Assembly (NCBI GenBank): GCA_041678445.1
Contig: JBAYOD010000053.1
Location: 1 to 16,157 of the forward strand
Direction of reading: 5' to 3'
Source: Zeimonas sp041678445
Lineage (GTDB): Bacteria; Pseudomonadota; Gammaproteobacteria; Burkholderiales; Burkholderiaceae_E
DNA: 16,157 bases
Shown here: in pieces, positions 6,535 through 13,140 of the stretch
Layout of the letters: every line of letters begins with the position of its first letter
How positions within the stretch are numbered: position 1 is the stretch's first letter
Program-made: the position numbers and the translations under genes
Notes under the pieces: model-generated
What the model was told of the DNA's origin: nothing
The model's database searches: none
Seen by the model: only the letters and a program-made list of their open reading frames with translations

Positions 6535-7751
6535 ACCGGCCGCTGGCCAGCTTCGACGCCTCACGTGCGGCGATTGCCGAAGCCGGCCGACGGCTGCCGG
6601 GCGGCGTCTCGAGCAACTTCCGCTACGGCATCGCACCAACGCCGCTCGTCTTCGAGCGCGCCGACGGACCGTGGCTGTTCGACATCGACGGCAACCGGCT
6701 GATCGACTACTACCTCGGCATGGGCCCGATGATCCTCGGCCACACGCCGCCCGCGGTACTCGACGCGGTCCGCGAGCAGCTCGGGCGCGGCATCCTGTAC
6801 GGCGGCCAGAGCCGGCTCGAGGCCCGGGCGGCCGAACTGTTCTGCGAGCTTGTGCCCTGCGCCGAGAAGCTGCGCTTCACGAGCTCGGGCTCGGAAGCCG
6901 TGCAGGCGGCGCTGGCCCTCGCCCGGGCCGCCACCGGCCGGCACACGGTGATCGACTTCGAAGGGCATTACCACGGCTGGATTCCGGCCGGCGAAGTCGA
7001 GCTGCTCTGCTGGAACGATCTCGCCGCGCTCGAGACTCGCCTGGCCCGCGGCGATGTCGCCGCCGTGATCATGGAACCGGCCATGTGCAACGCCGGCGCC
7101 ATCCACCCGGCACCCGGCTACCTCGAAGGCGCCCGCGCGGCCTGCAGCCGGCACGGAACCTTGCTGGTCTTCGACGAAGTGATCACCGGTTTCCGGCTTG
7201 CTCCGGGCGGTGCCCAGCAACTGTTCGGCGTCACACCCGACCTGGCCACCTTCGGCAAGTGCGTCGCCAGCGGCTTCCCGGTGGCGGCGGTGGCTGGCCG
7301 CGCCGACCTGCTCGACCTGTTCGTCTCGGGCAACGCGCTGCACGGCGGCACTTACAACGCCAATCCGGCCAGCATGGCCGCGGCCCTGGCCACCCTGCAG
7401 GCCCTGGCCGACGGCAGCGTGCTGCAATCGATCGCACCCCGCGGCGAACGGCTGATGCAGGGGCTCGGGCAGGCGCTGCGCGAAGCCGGCATCACGGCCG
7501 TCGTGGCGGGCTTTCCCCAGATCTTCCATGTCGGCTTCGGGCTCACCGAGCCCGCCCGCGACCACCGCGATCTGGCCCGGCTCGACCGGGCGCGCTACGT
7601 ACGATTTTGCTGCGAGCTGTTGGCGCGACGGGTCCGCGCGCTCGAGCGCGGTGCCTGGTTCCTGTCGGCCGTGCACGACGATGCGGTGATCGAGGCCACG
7701 ATCGACGCAGCCTTCGAGGCGGCCCGGGCCGTTGCTGCCGAGGCCGGGTAG
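6501..7751 (+). CDS. Class III aminotransferase, glutamate-1-semialdehyde aminomutase-like
   Basis: A 416-residue PLP enzyme of aminotransferase class III, closest in look to HemL (GSA 2,1-aminomutase). Visible are LPGGVSSNFR at 32-41, the cofactor loop SSGSEA at 128-133, HYHGW at 156-160, VFDEVITGFR at 223-232, the Schiff-base Lys253 in FGKCVASGFP and GGTYNANPASMAAALATLQ near 282-300. Compared with HemL, the stretch between HYHG and the CWND strand is short: the long loop that covers the HemL active site seems missing. I therefore do not call it hemL; it may act on another amino or keto acid. The ATG at 6501 overlaps the flavoprotein gene by 34 bases, which suggests coupled translation; upstream in-frame sequence is just the shadow of that gene. 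Confidence 0.85.
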   Translation: MGQGTENDAQLNRPLASFDASRAAIAEAGRRLPGGVSSNFRYGIAPTPLVFERADGPWLFDIDGNRLIDYYLGMGPMILGHTPPAVLDAVREQLGRGILYGGQSRLEARAAELFCELVPCAEKLRFTSSGSEAVQAALALARAATGRHTVIDFEGHYHGWIPAGEVELLCWNDLAALETRLARGDVAAVIMEPAMCNAGAIHPAPGYLEGARAACSRHGTLLVFDEVITGFRLAPGGAQQLFGVTPDLATFGKCVASGFPVAAVAGRADLLDLFVSGNALHGGTYNANPASMAAALATLQALADGSVLQSIAPRGERLMQGLGQALREAGITAVVAGFPQIFHVGFGLTEPARDHRDLARLDRARYVRFCCELLARRVRALERGAWFLSAVHDDAVIEATIDAAFEAARAVAAEAG

Positions 7752-7794
7752 CGCGGCCGTGCGGCAGGGCCGCGCAACGCGGGCCTGATGGCCC
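7751..7794. terminator. Two GC hairpins between convergent genes
   Basis: First hairpin 7751-7775: GCGCGGCC and GGCCGCGC form 8 pairs around a 9-base loop, starting at the last base of the aminotransferase stop codon. Second hairpin 7781-7794: GGGCC and GGCCC around TGAT. No U-run follows either on either strand. They probably serve as 3' ends for both convergent transcripts. Confidence 0.45.
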
Positions 7795-7806
7795 CGGGCG
7801 GCGTAC

Positions 7807-9222
7807 TCAGATCGCCGGCCAGCGCCCGGCCCACGGATGGGCGGCCTCGAACTGACGGGCCAGCGCGCAGAGCATGCCATCGGCGCCAGGGCGTCCGATC
7901 AGCTGGAAGCCCAGCGGCAGGCCCTCGGCTGACGGATCCGCCGGAATCGTGATCGCCGGCAGGCCGGCAGCGTTGACAAAGGCGGTGAAGACCGCGTGAG
8001 CGCGCGGCCCCGCCGGCCGGCCGTCGATGACCGAAGGGAACACTTCGGACGAGGACCAGGCCAGGGCTGCGGTGGTCGGCGTCATCACGACGTCGACCGT
8101 TTCGAACAGTTCGGCGAAACGCCGGCGCAAGCGGGCAACCTCGCCCAGCGCATCGAGATACTGCGCAGCGCTCAGCGCGCGCGCGTCGGCGAGCATCGCC
8201 TGCAACGGCTCGCTGAGCGCGGCCTCCTGGCCTGGGTGCTGCGCCATCAACCAGGCCAGAGCAGTCTGGCTGATGACCGACCAGGCCGTCCGGTTCACGC
8301 CATCGGCCAGATCGAAGCGCGCGTCCTCGTCGAGCCGGTGACCGAGCGCGGCGAGCCGCTGCGCGGCCCGCGCCACCGAGGCCGCGATTTCGGGATCGAC
8401 CGGCGAGTCGCCGAAGCGCGGCACGAAACGGATCCGCGCCGGCGCCACTTCGGCCGGCAGACCGAAGGGCCGGCCGGCGAACGGCGCCGACAGCGGATCA
8501 CGTGGATCGGCATCGCAGATCACCCGCATGAAAGCCACCAGATCGTCGACACTGCGGGCGATCGGCCCGATCACCTCGAAGTCGTGCAGCACCGCCGGGA
8601 AGCCGTCGATGCGCGCCACACGCCCCGTCGACGGTTTCAGGCCGACCAAGCTGGTGTGCGCGGCCGGACGGCGGATCGAACCGCCGCCATCGGTGCCGAT
8701 CGCCACCGGGCCGATCCCCGCCGCCACTGCAGCCACCGCACCGCCACTGGAGCCGCCCGGGGTCAGCCCGGTGTTCCACGGATTGCGCGTGAGCCCGAAC
8801 AGGCGGTTGTCGGTATAGCCCTGCAGCGTGAACTCGGGGACGTTGGTCTTGCCGACAATCACCGCACCGGCCGCACGTAGCCGGGCCACCGGCAGCTCGT
8901 CACGCTCGGGCACGTGATCGGCATACAGCAGGCTGCCCCAGGTGCTGCGCATGCCGGCAACCGGGATGTTGTCCTTGACGGTAACCGGCACCCCGTCGAT
9001 CGGCGACAACGGCGCCCCACTGCGCCAGCGCGCCGCACTGGCCTCGGCAGCCCGCCGCGCACCGTCGGCATCGAGGGTGACGACGGCATTCAGGGTCGGA
9101 TCGACGGATTCACGGCGCGCGAGCACCGCGTCGAGGACTTCGACCGGATCGGGGCCGCCAGCGCCGAACCCGGCTGCCAGCCGGGTGGCCGGGCGCTGCC
9201 AGAGAGGAGAGGAATCGGTCAT
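7807..9222 (-). CDS. Amidase signature family protein
   Basis: A 471-residue amidase-signature hydrolase with the complete Ser-Ser-Lys triad: Lys83 in VTVKDN, cis-Ser158 in GGSSGG and nucleophile Ser182 in GTDGGGSIRRP. The spacings (75 and 24 residues) equal those of mammalian FAAH. It cleaves a C-N bond of an amide. The ATG at 9222 has GGAG nine bases upstream; an in-frame ATG at 9246 would add eight residues with no ribosome site. It follows dctM by 27 bases on the same strand, so it is almost surely part of the TRAP transporter transcript and likely acts on the imported compound or a derivative. GatA is unlikely, because gatB and gatC are not adjacent. Confidence 0.9.
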   Translation of the reverse strand: MTDSSPLWQRPATRLAAGFGAGGPDPVEVLDAVLARRESVDPTLNAVVTLDADGARRAAEASAARWRSGAPLSPIDGVPVTVKDNIPVAGMRSTWGSLLYADHVPERDELPVARLRAAGAVIVGKTNVPEFTLQGYTDNRLFGLTRNPWNTGLTPGGSSGGAVAAVAAGIGPVAIGTDGGGSIRRPAAHTSLVGLKPSTGRVARIDGFPAVLHDFEVIGPIARSVDDLVAFMRVICDADPRDPLSAPFAGRPFGLPAEVAPARIRFVPRFGDSPVDPEIAASVARAAQRLAALGHRLDEDARFDLADGVNRTAWSVISQTALAWLMAQHPGQEAALSEPLQAMLADARALSAAQYLDALGEVARLRRRFAELFETVDVVMTPTTAALAWSSSEVFPSVIDGRPAGPRAHAVFTAFVNAAGLPAITIPADPSAEGLPLGFQLIGRPGADGMLCALARQFEAAHPWAGRWPAI

Positions 9223-9249
9223 TCGGGTGCACTCCGTTCCAGGCATCGG

Positions 9250-10551
9250 TCAGGACATCATCTTCTGCGGCAGCCAGGTCACCAGTTCCGGCACAAACCA
9301 GAGCAGGAGGGTGAACAGGATCAGCATCACCACGTAGGGCCAGATGCCGTTGATGACATCACCGATCGGCCCGCCGTCGGTGCGCACGCCCTGGACCACG
9401 TACAGGTTCATGCCGACCGGCGGCGTGATCAGCGCGATCTCGCTCATCAGGACGATGAACACGCCGAACCAGATCGGGTCGATACCCAGCGAGATCGCGA
9501 TCGGATAGACGATCGGAATCGTCGTCACCTGCATCGACAGCACCTCCAGGAACATCCCGAGAATGACGTAGAAGACGATCATCATCAGGATGAACAGCGT
9601 CGGCGTCACACCGATCGAGGTGACGGCGCGGCTCAGCATCTGCGGCACGTCGAGCGCGTTCAGCGTCACGTTCAGGATGAAGGCTGCCGCAATGATCAGC
9701 GCGATCATGCCGGTCAGCGAGGCGGTGTTGCGAAAGGCCTGGTTGAGCGCCTGCCAGCGCATCGTGCCCGACAGCGCGGCCAGGACCAGCGCCATCAGCA
9801 CGCCGAGCCCGGCCGACTCGGTCGGCGTCGCCAGGCCAGTGTAGATGCTGCCCATGACGACGCCGAAGATGAGGAAGGGCGGCACCAGGTGGCGCGACAG
9901 GCGCAGCTTCTCGGCCAGCGGGATCGGCGCCTCGGCTCGCGTCAGGCCGTTGCGGCGCAGGCTGTCGACCAGGATCCACAGCATGAACATCAGCGACAGC
10001 AGGATGCCGGGGATGATGCCGGCGATGAACAGCTTGCCCACGGAGTTGTTCGTGATCGAACCATAGACCAGCATCGCGACGCTGGGCGGGATCAGGATGC
10101 CCAGTGTGCCGCCGGCTGCAAGCGAACCGAGCGTCGGAGCGATCGGATAACCACGCTCCTGCATCGTCGGCAGCGCAACGGTTCCGATGGTTGCCGAGGT
10201 AGCGACGGACGAGCCGCAGGTGGCCGCAAACAGGGCACAGGAAGCAATGTTCGTGTGCATCAGTCCGCCCGGCAGCCGGTCCACCCAGGCAGACAGCGAG
10301 CCGTACATCCGGTCGGCCAGCCCGGTACGCAACAACAGTTCGCCCAGCAGGATGAACAGCGGAATCGCGGTCAGCGCGTTCTCGTTCTGCACCCCCCAGA
10401 CGACGCTGCCGAGCGACTGCACCATCGGCGCACCGATCATCACCAGGCCGCCGATCAGGCCGGCGGCGGCCAGCGTGACGGCAACCGGCACGCTGAAGAG
10501 CAGGGTCGCGAGCGCAACCAGGAAACTGATCGTGATCGTGGAGATTGCCAT
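9250..10551 (-). CDS. dctM: TRAP transporter large permease (DctM)
   Basis: A 433-residue inner-membrane protein of the DctM family, the ion-coupled transport subunit of tripartite ATP-independent periplasmic transporters. Characteristic blocks are TAIPLFILLGELLLRTG, the loop ATCGSSVATSATIGTVALP followed by ERGY, and GGTLGILIPPS. About 11-12 hydrophobic helices are visible, and the length is typical. Its ATG lies 14 bases after the dctQ stop with GGGAG in between. It works with DctQ (10566-11120) as the membrane unit that takes substrate from DctP. Confidence 0.95.
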   Translation of the reverse strand: MAISTITISFLVALATLLFSVPVAVTLAAAGLIGGLVMIGAPMVQSLGSVVWGVQNENALTAIPLFILLGELLLRTGLADRMYGSLSAWVDRLPGGLMHTNIASCALFAATCGSSVATSATIGTVALPTMQERGYPIAPTLGSLAAGGTLGILIPPSVAMLVYGSITNNSVGKLFIAGIIPGILLSLMFMLWILVDSLRRNGLTRAEAPIPLAEKLRLSRHLVPPFLIFGVVMGSIYTGLATPTESAGLGVLMALVLAALSGTMRWQALNQAFRNTASLTGMIALIIAAAFILNVTLNALDVPQMLSRAVTSIGVTPTLFILMMIVFYVILGMFLEVLSMQVTTIPIVYPIAISLGIDPIWFGVFIVLMSEIALITPPVGMNLYVVQGVRTDGGPIGDVINGIWPYVVMLILFTLLLWFVPELVTWLPQKMMS

Positions 10552-10565
10552 GTCGGTGCTCCCGA

Positions 10566-11120
10566 TCAGCGCTTGTTGAGGTCTTCGAGCTCGGCCTCGA
10601 GCTCTTCCTCGGCGCTCTTGGGCCCGTATTCGGCGGCCAGCTGCGCCCGGCGGCCACTGGCCAGCAGCCAGCTGGCGCGCACCGCGGCCGCCAGCGTGAC
10701 CAGCGCGAAGATCACCAGGGTCACGAACCAGGCGCCCTGCGGATAAATCATCGGCGTGGCCCAGGGAGTCGGCGCCGTACTGCCGAACTCGATCGTCTCA
10801 TCGACGACCAGCCAACCGGTATAGGTGAGCAGCAACGCGAGCGCGGCCAATGAAACCACCGAGAACCAGTCGATCAGCATGCGAGCTCTGGGAGGCAGCT
10901 TGGCGTGCAGAAGGTCGATCCGGATATGGGCGCGATCGACGAACGCGACCGTGAACGCCAGGCCCGAGCCCACTGCCAGGATGTAGCCCCCGAGTTCGTC
11001 GGCGCCCTGCAGCGAAAACGAGAACAGCTTGCGCGCAACGGTTTCGCCGACGACGATCAACGACAGGCCGACGAACAGCCAGCCGAACAGGCTGGACAGG
11101 AAGCCAGTGAATCTGGACAA
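10566..11120 (-). CDS. dctQ: TRAP transporter small permease (DctQ), TTG start
   Basis: A 184-residue inner-membrane protein with four hydrophobic segments, the DctQ subunit that pairs with DctM. The block DRAHIRIDLL, with the acidic/basic residues typical of DctQ, is followed by LPPRARMLIDW. The C-terminus is a charged helix rich in Glu. There is no ATG or GTG at a plausible position. A TTG at 11120 is preceded by GGGAG with an 8-base gap and puts the first membrane helix about 5 residues in, as in the family, so I take it as the start. The frame stays open far upstream (to 11450), but that part runs antisense-like through dctP and is not real. Confidence 0.85.
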   Translation of the reverse strand: MSRFTGFLSSLFGWLFVGLSLIVVGETVARKLFSFSLQGADELGGYILAVGSGLAFTVAFVDRAHIRIDLLHAKLPPRARMLIDWFSVVSLAALALLLTYTGWLVVDETIEFGSTAPTPWATPMIYPQGAWFVTLVIFALVTLAAAVRASWLLASGRRAQLAAEYGPKSAEEELEAELEDLNKR

Positions 11121-11148
11121 GATGGAAACTCCCGCAATGGATTCCGCC

Positions 11149-11188
11149 CGCCGGGCAGGCGCAGGCTGCCCCTGCAGCCCGCCCGGCG
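11149..11188 (-). promoter_or_regulatory. Strong two-tier stem-loop between dctP and dctQ
   Basis: On the minus strand CGCCGGGCGGGC pairs with GCCUGCCCGGCG (12 pairs, one G-U). Inside, after a single unpaired U, GCAGG pairs with CCUGC around the loop GGCAG. There is no U-run behind it, so it is not a classical terminator. Its place between the binding-protein gene and the permease genes suggests an mRNA-stabilising or partial-termination element that keeps DctP in excess. Confidence 0.7.
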
Positions 11189-11245
11189 AACGTCTGTCGG
11201 CCCTGCGGCCGGACTGACGCTTCGGGTCGAAAGACCGCCTTGCGT

Positions 11246-12289
11246 TTACTTGATGCCGGTCACGTCGCCGAGCGCGTTCTTCCAGATGTCGCCGCAACCC
11301 TTGTAGGTGCGCTCGCAGACCTCGGCCCAGGCCGGGAACGAAACCTTGCTCACCGCCTCGCGCACCAGCGCCTTGTCGGCTTCCGACACCGGCACTTCCT
11401 TCATCGAGAACTTCTTGACCGTCGTGCAAGGCTCCTTGCCGACGTTGCAACGCAGTGCGTCATCGAACAGCTCCTTCGAATAGGCGAAGATGTCCTTCTC
11501 CAGCTTGTCGAACGCAGCCATGAGTTTCTGCTGCTGGTCGGCGCTCATCTTGTTCCAGGTGCCCAGATTGATCGCATAGGCCTGGACCGCCGACTGGAAG
11601 CCGATCGGCATGAAGTAATCGCTGACCTCGGGCCAGCCGGCACTGTTGGCCGAGCTCGCACCGGTGATCGCGCAGTCGACCACGCCGCGCTGCAGGCCCT
11701 GCTGGGTTTCGCCGAAAGCCAGCGTGACCGGGATGCCGCCAAGCTGCTCGATGAACACCGCCAGCGACTGGTCATAGACGCGGACCTTCTTGCCCTTCAG
11801 GTCGGCCAGACCACTGATCTCGGGCTTGCAGAACAGCACCTGCGGGCCGAACGGCCACAACGCCAGCAGCTTCGCATTGAAGCGTTGCTGCAATCGCTTG
11901 TCGAAAGGCTCGCGATAGGCATCCATGACCTTGCGAACCGTCTCGTAATCCGGGTTCAGGCCGACCAGGTCGAGGCCCAGGAAGAAGGGCTCGTCGCGCG
12001 AGACCTGGGCCAGGCGCAGCGACACGATGTCGAACAGGCCCGAGCGCAGCGTGCGCAGGCCCTCGGTATCCTTGATGCCGAGCGCGTCCATCGGCTTGTA
12101 GTCGATTTCGAAATTCAGGCCGCTGATCTGGTTGAAATTCTCGAAGAACGGCTGCTCCTTGTGCTGCAGGATCAGGCCGGTTGCAAGCAGGTTGCCGGCG
12201 ACCCGCAGCTTGGTGACCTGGGCCTGAGCGAGCCCGGCCAGGGCCACACTGCCGGCGATCAGGCCAGCGATGACGGTTTTCTTGATCAT
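11246..12289 (-). CDS. dctP: TRAP transporter periplasmic substrate-binding protein (DctP)
   Basis: A 347-residue periplasmic solute receptor. The start MIKKTVIAGLIAGSVALAG with AQA at 21-23 is a clear Sec signal peptide, cut probably after Ala23. The family core is visible: LKGKKVRV with Arg170, the residue that normally binds the substrate carboxylate, then LGGIPVTLAFGETQQGLQRGVVD at about 183-205. The C-terminal part holds two CX6C pairs (Cys281/288 and Cys325/332), which could be disulfides in the periplasm. The ATG at 12289 is chosen for the signal peptide; an in-frame ATG at 12364 would bury it behind 25 residues. The ligand is probably an organic acid, unknown. A good promoter lies upstream, so this begins the dctPQM-amidase unit. 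Confidence 0.93.
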   Translation of the reverse strand: MIKKTVIAGLIAGSVALAGLAQAQVTKLRVAGNLLATGLILQHKEQPFFENFNQISGLNFEIDYKPMDALGIKDTEGLRTLRSGLFDIVSLRLAQVSRDEPFFLGLDLVGLNPDYETVRKVMDAYREPFDKRLQQRFNAKLLALWPFGPQVLFCKPEISGLADLKGKKVRVYDQSLAVFIEQLGGIPVTLAFGETQQGLQRGVVDCAITGASSANSAGWPEVSDYFMPIGFQSAVQAYAINLGTWNKMSADQQQKLMAAFDKLEKDIFAYSKELFDDALRCNVGKEPCTTVKKFSMKEVPVSEADKALVREAVSKVSFPAWAEVCERTYKGCGDIWKNALGDVTGIK

Positions 12290-12362
12290 GTGTTGTCTCG
12301 CCTCGATTGAGCAAACCCGCAGTCGCGCAAGAGAAGCCAGGGCGACACTGGATGGGTCGCGC

Positions 12363-12392
12363 ATTATCGATCCGGTTGGCCCATAAACTCAA
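12363..12392 (-). promoter_or_regulatory. Sigma70-type promoter for dctPQM-amidase
   Basis: On the minus strand TTGAGT (12387-12392) and GATAAT (12363-12368) are 18 bases apart, followed by GCGCG. A start near 12356 would give a leader of about 66 bases before the dctP ATG. It lies in the 134-base gap after queE and is the best promoter match in the window. Confidence 0.55.
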
Positions 12393-12423
12393 GCGGCGAT
12401 CCGCCTGTCGTCAGACGATCTGG

Positions 12424-13062
12424 TCAGTCGATACCGATGATCTTGTGCGTCTGCAGGCTCAGCCGCCAGCGCGGGTGGGTCAGGCAGTAGTCGATCGCTG
12501 CCCGCGTGTTCGCCGCCTGGTCGGGGCCGTCCATGGGCTGCAGGAAGAAATGCCGGAAGTCGAGCGCCTCGAAGCGTCCGGGCATGGCCAGCGGCTGCGG
12601 GAAGACCAGTTTCAGTTCGTCGCCGCGCGTCAACACCACCGGCGCGGCAGCCTTCGGACTCACGCAGATCCAGTCCAGGCCGGCCGGCGCCGGCTGGGTG
12701 CCGTTGGTTTCGACGGCCACCTCGAAGCCCTCGTCGTGCAGCGCCTCGACCAGCGTCGCGTCGAGCTGCAACAGCGGTTCGCCGCCGGTGCAGACCACGT
12801 AGCGCCGGCCCGAGCGGTCGGCAGCCGGCCAGCGCGCAGCGATGGCGCTGGCCAGCGCGGCTGCCGTGGCGAACTTGCCGCCGCCCTGACCGTCGGTCCC
12901 GACGAAATCGGTATCGCAGAAACTGCACACTGCGGTGGCGCGATCCTGCTCGCGCCCGCTCCACAGGTTGCAGCCGGCAAAGCGGCAGAACACAGCCGGA
13001 CGGCCGGTCTGCGCACCCTCGCCCTGCAGCGTGTAGAAGATCTCCTTGACAGCGTAGCTCAT
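12424..13062 (-). CDS. queE: 7-carboxy-7-deazaguanine synthase
   Basis: A 212-residue radical SAM enzyme that turns 6-carboxytetrahydropterin, the QueD product, into 7-carboxy-7-deazaguanine in the queuosine/preQ0 pathway. The start MSYAVKEIFYTLQGEGAQTG is the family signature. The iron-sulfur ligands are Cys31, Cys46 and Cys49 (CX14CX2C), the widened motif known from Burkholderia QueE. CTGGEPLLQ and ETNGTQPAP follow, and the chain ends in LSLQTHKIIGID, as QueE proteins do. It lies 78 bases after the three-domain queD on the same strand. No clear ribosome site precedes the ATG. queC and queF are not in the window. Confidence 0.95.
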   Translation of the reverse strand: MSYAVKEIFYTLQGEGAQTGRPAVFCRFAGCNLWSGREQDRATAVCSFCDTDFVGTDGQGGGKFATAAALASAIAARWPAADRSGRRYVVCTGGEPLLQLDATLVEALHDEGFEVAVETNGTQPAPAGLDWICVSPKAAAPVVLTRGDELKLVFPQPLAMPGRFEALDFRHFFLQPMDGPDQAANTRAAIDYCLTHPRWRLSLQTHKIIGID

Positions 13063-13099
13063 CGTGAACGGCGGGTCGGCAACCCAGAATGGCGCTTCG

Positions 13100-13134
13100 G
13101 ATTCACGACACCTGCCCGATTCACGATATTGCCC
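13100..13134. repeat. Adjacent 17/18-base imperfect direct repeat between queD and queE
   Basis: Plus-strand copies 13100-13117 (GATTCACGACACCTGCCC) and 13118-13134 (GATTCACGATATTGCCC) abut each other and share GATTCACGA and GCCC. They fill much of the 78-base gap between the two genes. It may be an operator or a chance duplication. Confidence 0.45.
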
Positions 13135-13140
13135 GACCGC

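Noticed and set aside
4957..6639. Minus-strand open frame of 560 codons and another at 6561-7880 opposite the plus-strand block
   Set aside because: Both are complementary to the aldo/keto reductase, flavoprotein and aminotransferase, whose motifs are intact. The antisense translations resemble no family.
6501..7751. Naming the aminotransferase hemL
   Set aside because: The loop after HYHG is much shorter than in HemL, and no heme genes are near.
7751..7794. Classical intrinsic terminator between the convergent genes
   Set aside because: The hairpins are real but lack the U-run, so I list them as hairpins with modest confidence only.
11121..11450. Upstream extension of dctQ to an ATG at 11450
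   Set aside because: It would overlap the C-terminal part of dctP in another frame and put over 100 polar residues before the first helix. TTG 11120 with GGGAG fits better.
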